NCBI GenBank assembly: GCA_963540225.1 | Contig: CAUTNH010000015.1 | Location: 1 to 17,902 of the forward strand | Source: CAUTNH01 sp963540225 | GTDB taxonomy: Bacteria; Bacillota_I; Bacilli_A; Acholeplasmatales; Acholeplasmataceae | DNA: 17,902 nucleotides | Direction: 5' to 3' | Shown: positions 16,201-17,902 of the stretch, piece after piece | Numbering within the stretch: the first letter of the stretch is position 1 | Layout of the letters: each line of letters begins with the position of its first letter | Notes under the pieces: generated by a model | Seen by the model: the letters and a program-made list of their open reading frames with translations, nothing else | What the model was told of the DNA's origin: nothing | The model's database searches: none | Position numbers and translations under genes: made by a program

Positions 16201-17804
16201 AAAAAGATATTGACTTAGAAGATGGTGAATATACAGTTAATGTTTCATTTAGGAAAAATGATGCTAAGGCTGAATTATCACACGCTGATGAAGCTCTAAA
16301 TAATAGAGCAAGAATGGTTGTAAATGGTAATAAAGTAACATTATATCTAAGACTACAACCAACAGGTATAATTAATGGAAAAGCAAATGGTGTAATTTCT
16401 GAGATAAGTTTTCCTGATGGAACAGTAGTTAATGTAGTATCAAAGAAAAATACAACTATTGAATATGAAGGCCAAAATAATAATTATGAATATCCAAATG
16501 AGGTATCATTCGATATTGATATTAAAAAAGAATACTACATAGCAAAACTTGTATCAATATCACCTGCATTTGGAACTAACACACACGATGAAGAAGCAAG
16601 ATTATATATAGATATTTTAAACGCTGTAAAAGGCTTTAATCAGGATGAACCTGATAAGAAAGATTTAATTTATCATCAAAATGAATTAAGAAAACTTTTA
16701 GGATTAAATCAAGTTATTCTTCCTGTTGAACTTGTTAATATTGTAAATGAACAACTAGAAAAAATGACAAGCCAAATAAACAGTACATCAGTTAGTGAAA
16801 ACGAAGTTAAAAAATCTATTTTGGATGCTAAAAAACTAATTACAAAAATTACTAAATTTAATGAACTTGAAGTTAAATATAAAAGCCAAGAATCATTTAT
16901 TAAGGAATATAAAGACGATAAAGAAATAACTGATTTAAGCAAAAAGCAAATGAATGATAAACTTTTATCGCTGTATAACGAAATAAGAACTCTAATAAAT
17001 GATATTGATGCTACAAGTGAAGAAGATTATAAAAAGATAAATAAAAAAATAGAAGAACTTGGAAAAATATATTTACTTGCACGATATAATTTAGAAAATT
17101 TAAAAAATTTAATTGATGAATATAATAAAAAAGCAATACCTGCTGATTTAAAGAAATATAAAGATAAAATAACTCAAGTACTTGATTACATTGAACTTTG
17201 TAAAAATACTAAACCGGTTGATAAACCAAGTAAATATGAAGCAATTGTTAAAGCAATTATTGCAGAAATTAAAGGTGAAACACCAGATAATCCACAAACA
17301 GATGCTAATGAGCTAGAAATAAGATTTTTATACTATTTACTTGCTAAAACAAGCCTTGAAGGTAAAAAGATAAATCTTGAAGGTAGTATGAAAGATGAAT
17401 TTAATAAAGTTTTATTTGATCAAGTAAATAAAAAGACAAGTATTGATAGTATAAATAAACTTGTTGAAAAACTAGAAAATGAGACTGTTAAAATTGTTCA
17501 AAAAAATATTTCAATAAATAAAGAAAATACTGATAATTTATCTAAATTAAATAGCTATTTATTCGAAAATAAAATAACTGTTAAAGAATCTAAAAATGGA
17601 ACTATTATTAAATTAAGATTTAAAAAAGGATATATTAAAGCAGTAAAACTACCACAACAAAACATAGATGCAGAACTTGTTGAAAGTATTGAATATGATG
17701 AATTTGTTATATCATTAAAAGAAAATTTTAAAAACGAATATTTATTAAATGTTCATATTAAGGCAATGAATAGACATCAAAATGTTACTTTAAAAATAAA
17801 ATAA
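13269..17804 (+). CDS. Secreted multidomain protein with three NEAT-like domains and FIVAR-like helical repeats
   Basis: A 1511-aa exported protein with a signal peptide ending V28-K-A30. Three beta-rich segments resemble NEAT domains, which bind haem or haemoproteins in Gram-positive bacteria: about 136-285 (LDDGHYYIPF), 555-700 (KYSMEFEW) and 982-1117. The third is the clearest: LEDGEYTVNVSFRKND, then SHADEALNNRARMVVNGNKV and a late strand with DEEARLYID. The tyrosines of the haem-binding YxxxY motif are not in place in any, so direct haem binding is doubtful. Helical FIVAR-like regions separate them and fill about 1120-1420. A last beta segment (about 1438-1511) could be part of a fourth domain. 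No LPXTG, NPQTN, SLH or membrane anchor is visible. The gene follows the protease after 12 bp, with AAGGAGG overlapping the protease stop. NEAT assignment is by eye and uncertain; adhesion is an alternative role. Confidence 0.7.
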   Translation: MNKLRNITLKLLFIFTLIFSAVFLSFKVKAAPTTILDKYKEKIDELLKRDDLISRFQGTSFMTSDQTYNMGEFNPNLDFGKVPKDQVKETPWYSVFKEVVARKILYDSANLNEAQTQLNELLTYEAKFAKKLTSTNLDDGHYYIPFKLYGTKNPIDAGGYNVYESDGVYKDEETKLLSGVKKEVDLGGGSTSKSNILAKIIGNKIVMNFIANKDKVKDIKGVNINPINGLKPTFYVNKASGNNPASFDITLPLGLNPSEIVFDVKYLNELGEEKWIKNVCVDLNYDKALRDNVSHEDDKKQLIEGLNYEAYIKQRLNNLKQRASALSFNSEFPRSTEEDTKFNKAYANLVNHALYFSYDTTNLKDIFKDASVIYEAEYKNTLKDIIVKRAMIFKEDIRMEKNAIYNHYKFTVDSLNKYKEYLTNIKDSLKGKSIVELLEIDTKMDKAAHNLHLKPNYEPLEQLLKKAKQYKSSLNYNLYDTNGENCVKIMREIELLLNVIKEDKVTKRPVNVVSEAQSLVEALNKLKPYLGEPISEKNPYDDLTPPTPPESNKKYSMEFEWKNISQTHSAKYDFPNTLFKTIWYNNAINKIVFEKKEDKIIAHFFFKPVFDSNGDVIFAIKQIQNQRNGSAGLEVDEYYDLEMKFQSETKNIKAPKRAHFTLNKNDDDDILTSITFFWNGSNTAAQSSLTYTDCKMEYKKDTKEIIDENLNKKEAQETLEKFNKLDLTNIPQSLKDNINLAKTALETALSDASTTQDKLNELTKNLNDKIEEVNKALEFLKLYKEKLAKFNELKKTNNYTDDSVNEFQQVLNDSKTAFDNNQQDKFEEYSQKLNNIMTILKEKEIIYDTAKAALKLHKEEYLLLPSLVNETYVLKYNELKQIVENENATSQDFLDKLVAIFKIETSKCKVYVEFKNLYQIKLNEFENKKLSGKYSDLSIHKAEIILNDAKVALDENKSDKFDDLTNKLNNIDSIYQLKKDIDLEDGEYTVNVSFRKNDAKAELSHADEALNNRARMVVNGNKVTLYLRLQPTGIINGKANGVISEISFPDGTVVNVVSKKNTTIEYEGQNNNYEYPNEVSFDIDIKKEYYIAKLVSISPAFGTNTHDEEARLYIDILNAVKGFNQDEPDKKDLIYHQNELRKLLGLNQVILPVELVNIVNEQLEKMTSQINSTSVSENEVKKSILDAKKLITKITKFNELEVKYKSQESFIKEYKDDKEITDLSKKQMNDKLLSLYNEIRTLINDIDATSEEDYKKINKKIEELGKIYLLARYNLENLKNLIDEYNKKAIPADLKKYKDKITQVLDYIELCKNTKPVDKPSKYEAIVKAIIAEIKGETPDNPQTDANELEIRFLYYLLAKTSLEGKKINLEGSMKDEFNKVLFDQVNKKTSIDSINKLVEKLENETVKIVQKNISINKENTDNLSKLNSYLFENKITVKESKNGTIIKLRFKKGYIKAVKLPQQNIDAELVESIEYDEFVISLKENFKNEYLLNVHIKAMNRHQNVTLKIK
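15663..15776 (+). repeat. FIVAR-like protein repeat, unit 1 (inside the NEAT-like gene)
   Basis: Encodes residues 799-836 of the 1511-aa protein, beginning YTDDSVNEFQQVLND and ending KLNNI. It aligns without gaps over 38 residues with unit 2, with 18 identical positions. The amphipathic helical pattern fits FIVAR-type surface repeats. Confidence 0.75.
16068..16181 (+). repeat. FIVAR-like protein repeat, unit 2 (inside the NEAT-like gene)
   Basis: Encodes residues 934-971, beginning YSDLSIHKAEIILND and ending KLNNI. It is the diverged partner of unit 1, 135 residues further on, and lies directly before the clearest NEAT-like domain. Confidence 0.75.
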
Positions 17805-17805
17805 A

Positions 17806-17834
17806 TTGACAAAAAAACTATAATTTGCTAATAT
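17806..17834 (+). promoter_or_regulatory. Promoter of the tRNA-Glu gene
   Basis: A perfect -35 TTGACA (17806-17811) is followed, after a 17-bp spacer, by TAATAT (17829-17834). Transcription would start near 17841, about 16 bases before the tRNA. The -35 begins one base after the stop codon of the NEAT-like gene, with no terminator between them. Confidence 0.85.
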
Positions 17835-17856
17835 AGGCATGTTGTTTTAGACAATT

Positions 17857-17902
17857 GGCCAGTTGGAGAAGCGGTTAACTCATATGCCTCTCACGCATAC
17901 AT
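17857..17902 (+). tRNA. tRNA-Glu (anticodon CUC), 3' end outside the window
   Basis: The 5' acceptor strand GGCCAGT (17857-17863) is followed by TG, a D-arm with stem GAG/CTC (17866-17868 and 17879-17881) and loop AAGCGGTTAA. The anticodon arm has stem TATGC/GCATA (17883-17887 and 17895-17899) and loop CTCTCAC, so bases 17890-17892 are the anticodon CUC, reading GAG. The variable loop begins at 17900 and the T-arm and 3' acceptor strand lie past the window end. The sequence resembles bacterial tRNA-Glu, which usually carries UUC. Confidence 0.93.

Noticed and set aside
1..17902. CRISPR arrays, insertion sequences, transposase or phage genes
   Set aside because: I found no regularly spaced direct repeats, no transposase- or integrase-like reading frame and no terminal inverted repeats. 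Small open frames opposite the large genes are shadows of AT-rich coding DNA.

Overview
The window is very AT-rich, roughly three-quarters A+T by eye. It uses the standard code: TGG for Trp and TGA as a stop at 9625-9627. The organism looks like a low-GC monoderm of the Bacillota or a Tenericutes/Erysipelotrichia-like lineage. The signs are strong AGGAGG-type ribosome binding sites, extended -10 promoters, a WalJ/YycJ-type metallo-beta-lactamase-fold protein, a PrsA-like lipoprotein foldase and secreted FIVAR-like proteins. I cannot name a genus.

Region 1 (84-3778, minus strand) is a compact operon: walJ-like, a KDO8P-synthase-type DAHP synthase, aroB, then aroA. The genes are 9 bp apart or overlap by 17-26 bp, so they are probably translated in a coupled way. 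They cover steps 1, 2 and 6 of the shikimate pathway. The aroA product ends early and lacks the last conserved C-terminal block of EPSP synthase, including the usual PEP-binding Arg and Lys. The left edge (1-83) is homopolymer-rich and holds no visible gene.

Region 2 (3779-7044) starts with a 200-bp divergent intergenic space holding candidate promoters for both directions and a 19-bp inverted repeat. Next comes a monocistronic gene for a 1007-residue lipoprotein that looks like an enlarged PrsA/SurA-type foldase with two foldase-like modules. It ends at a clear rho-independent terminator.

Region 3 (7231-17804, plus strand) is a four-gene operon devoted to exported proteins, behind a good extended -10 promoter. 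It encodes two tandem paralogous BspA-type leucine-rich-repeat lipoproteins, a bacillopeptidase F-like subtilase with an intact catalytic triad and a long Ig-like/helical tail, and a 1511-residue secreted protein with three NEAT-like beta domains separated by FIVAR-like helical spacers. The first three genes overlap by 1 and 4 bp; the fourth follows after 12 bp. My inference is that these four act together on the cell surface or on a host protein, possibly in haemoprotein breakdown and capture or in adhesion. This combination is the most interesting part of the window.

Region 4 (17806-17902) is a tRNA-Glu(CUC) gene cut off by the window end. A consensus-like promoter begins 1 bp after the preceding stop codon.
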